DNA from: Runella sp. SP2
Lineage (GTDB): Bacteria > Bacteroidota > Bacteroidia > Cytophagales > Spirosomataceae
Reading direction: 5' to 3'
Assembly: GCF_003711225.1 (NCBI RefSeq)
Contig: NZ_CP031030.1
Location: forward strand, 5,022,001 to 5,086,000
DNA length: 64,000 nucleotides
Shown: positions 63,579 to 64,000 of the stretch, piece by piece
Numbering within the stretch: position 1 is the stretch's first letter
Layout: each line of letters starts with the position of its first letter
Notes under the pieces: generated by a model
Databases searched by the model: none
What the model saw: the letters and a program-made list of their open reading frames with translations, nothing else
What the model was told of the DNA's origin: nothing
Made by a program: the position numbers and the translations under genes

Positions 63579-64000
63579 CTACACCTCAAAAACCGTGAAT
63601 TGGTCAGGAATCTCGATATGTCTAAACCCTTCAGCTTCGAGGCGGTGTTTAAAGGCAATTTGGTTATCGTACTCGCCGTGTACCAAAAACAGTGTCTTCA
63701 CTTGTGCTGGGTCTTGGCATTTTAAAAACTGAATCAATTCATTGTAATCCGCATGGGCCGAAAACGAATCCATCACTTCTACTCTCGCCTTCACTTGGTA
63801 CGTTTCTCCAAAGATTCGCACCTCAGAATCACCGCGTTTTAGCGCTCCGCCCAGACTATCAGGAGAACAATAGCCAACCAACATGATTGTGTTATCAGGG
63901 TTGAGAATATTGTTTCTGATATGGTGTTTAATGCGTCCCGCTTCGGCCATCCCCGATGCCGAAATAATCACACAAGGCTCTTTGAGGTCGTTGATGGCCT
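63579..64000 (-). CDS. MBL-fold RNA-processing nuclease, N-terminus outside window
   Basis: Partial gene; the frame is open at the right edge. The visible part, about 140 residues, is the C-terminal portion of a metallo-beta-lactamase/beta-CASP protein (RNA-specificity domain, Ysh1/CPSF-like). Motifs seen are ISASGMAEAGR (start of the beta-CASP motif), SFSAHADYNELI and LVHGEYDN, with His residues that complete the metal site. Such enzymes cut or degrade RNA in the cytoplasm. Confidence 0.87.
   Translation of the reverse strand, partial: AINDLKEPCVIISASGMAEAGRIKHHIRNNILNPDNTIMLVGYCSPDSLGGALKRGDSEVRIFGETYQVKARVEVMDSFSAHADYNELIQFLKCQDPAQVKTLFLVHGEYDNQIAFKHRLEAEGFRHIEIPDQFTVFEV

Overview
This window comes from a Bacteroidota chromosome, most likely a Cytophagales (Spirosomaceae-like) bacterium. 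The evidence is a SusC/SusD outer-membrane pair, a type IX secretion C-terminal sorting domain, several TonB receptors and outer-membrane barrels, carboxynorspermidine decarboxylase, A-rich start regions without strong Shine-Dalgarno sites, and promoter-like TAnnTTTG boxes. Most genes are ordinary housekeeping or envelope genes. No tRNA, rRNA, CRISPR array, integrase or intact insertion sequence was seen.

Layout. 1-9 kb: argS (cut by the left edge), a secreted protein, an orphan Dcm-type methylase, a YdcZ-type membrane protein, a MacB-like permease, a PASTA protein, a T9SS cargo protein and a rhodanese. 9-13.4 kb: frr, pyrH and a biotin carrier gene, an EamA transporter and a CE15-type esterase. 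13.4-20 kb: a secreted tricorn-like protease flanked by copies of one intergenic repeat, then uvrA. 20-25.6 kb: small unknown genes, a palindromic repeat cluster, a diheme cytochrome and beta-helix lipoprotein pair, a Crp/Fnr regulator and an Rpn-type nuclease. 25.8-39 kb: a very large PmoA-like/dehydrogenase/HEAT/cytochrome fusion, a TonB receptor, a conserved protein with a DDVDD motif, glgB, pnuC, an M28 peptidase and two outer-membrane barrels. 39.3-39.6 kb: a 24-bp perfect hairpin and an exact 68-bp, three-copy hairpin array. 39.6-51.2 kb: membrane protein, Rrf2 regulator, nspC, patatin, a SusC/SusD/lipoprotein unit, a nuclease with tandem heptads and a cytochrome/copper-monooxygenase-like protein. 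51.3-55.8 kb: fructan use (GH32 plus fructokinase), acpP, tadA and sodA. 56-60 kb: a decayed RiPP locus. 60-64 kb: clpX, an alpha/beta hydrolase, TerC, a DUF952 protein and an MBL-fold nuclease cut by the right edge.

The most interesting region is 56.4-60.0 kb. It reads as the wreck of a grasp-with-spasm (graspetide) peptide pathway. A GG-leader precursor is split by an in-frame TAG. Next come a secreted TPR-like protein and an ATP-grasp maturase (gwsG-like) broken into at least three frames. A SPASM-protein maturase (gwsS-like) then loses its cysteine-rich C-terminus at a point fused, within about 10 bp, to the last 100 residues of an HlyD-type exporter. A sharp change in base composition lies inside the ATP-grasp gene.

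The second notable feature is the structured DNA scattered between genes: the 68-bp hairpin array, repeats around the tricorn gene, REP-like palindromes, and one repeat-like segment carried in frame inside a coding sequence. Several start sites were moved from upstream TTG codons to ATG (or, for the tricorn gene, GTG) codons that fit family N-termini or signal peptides.
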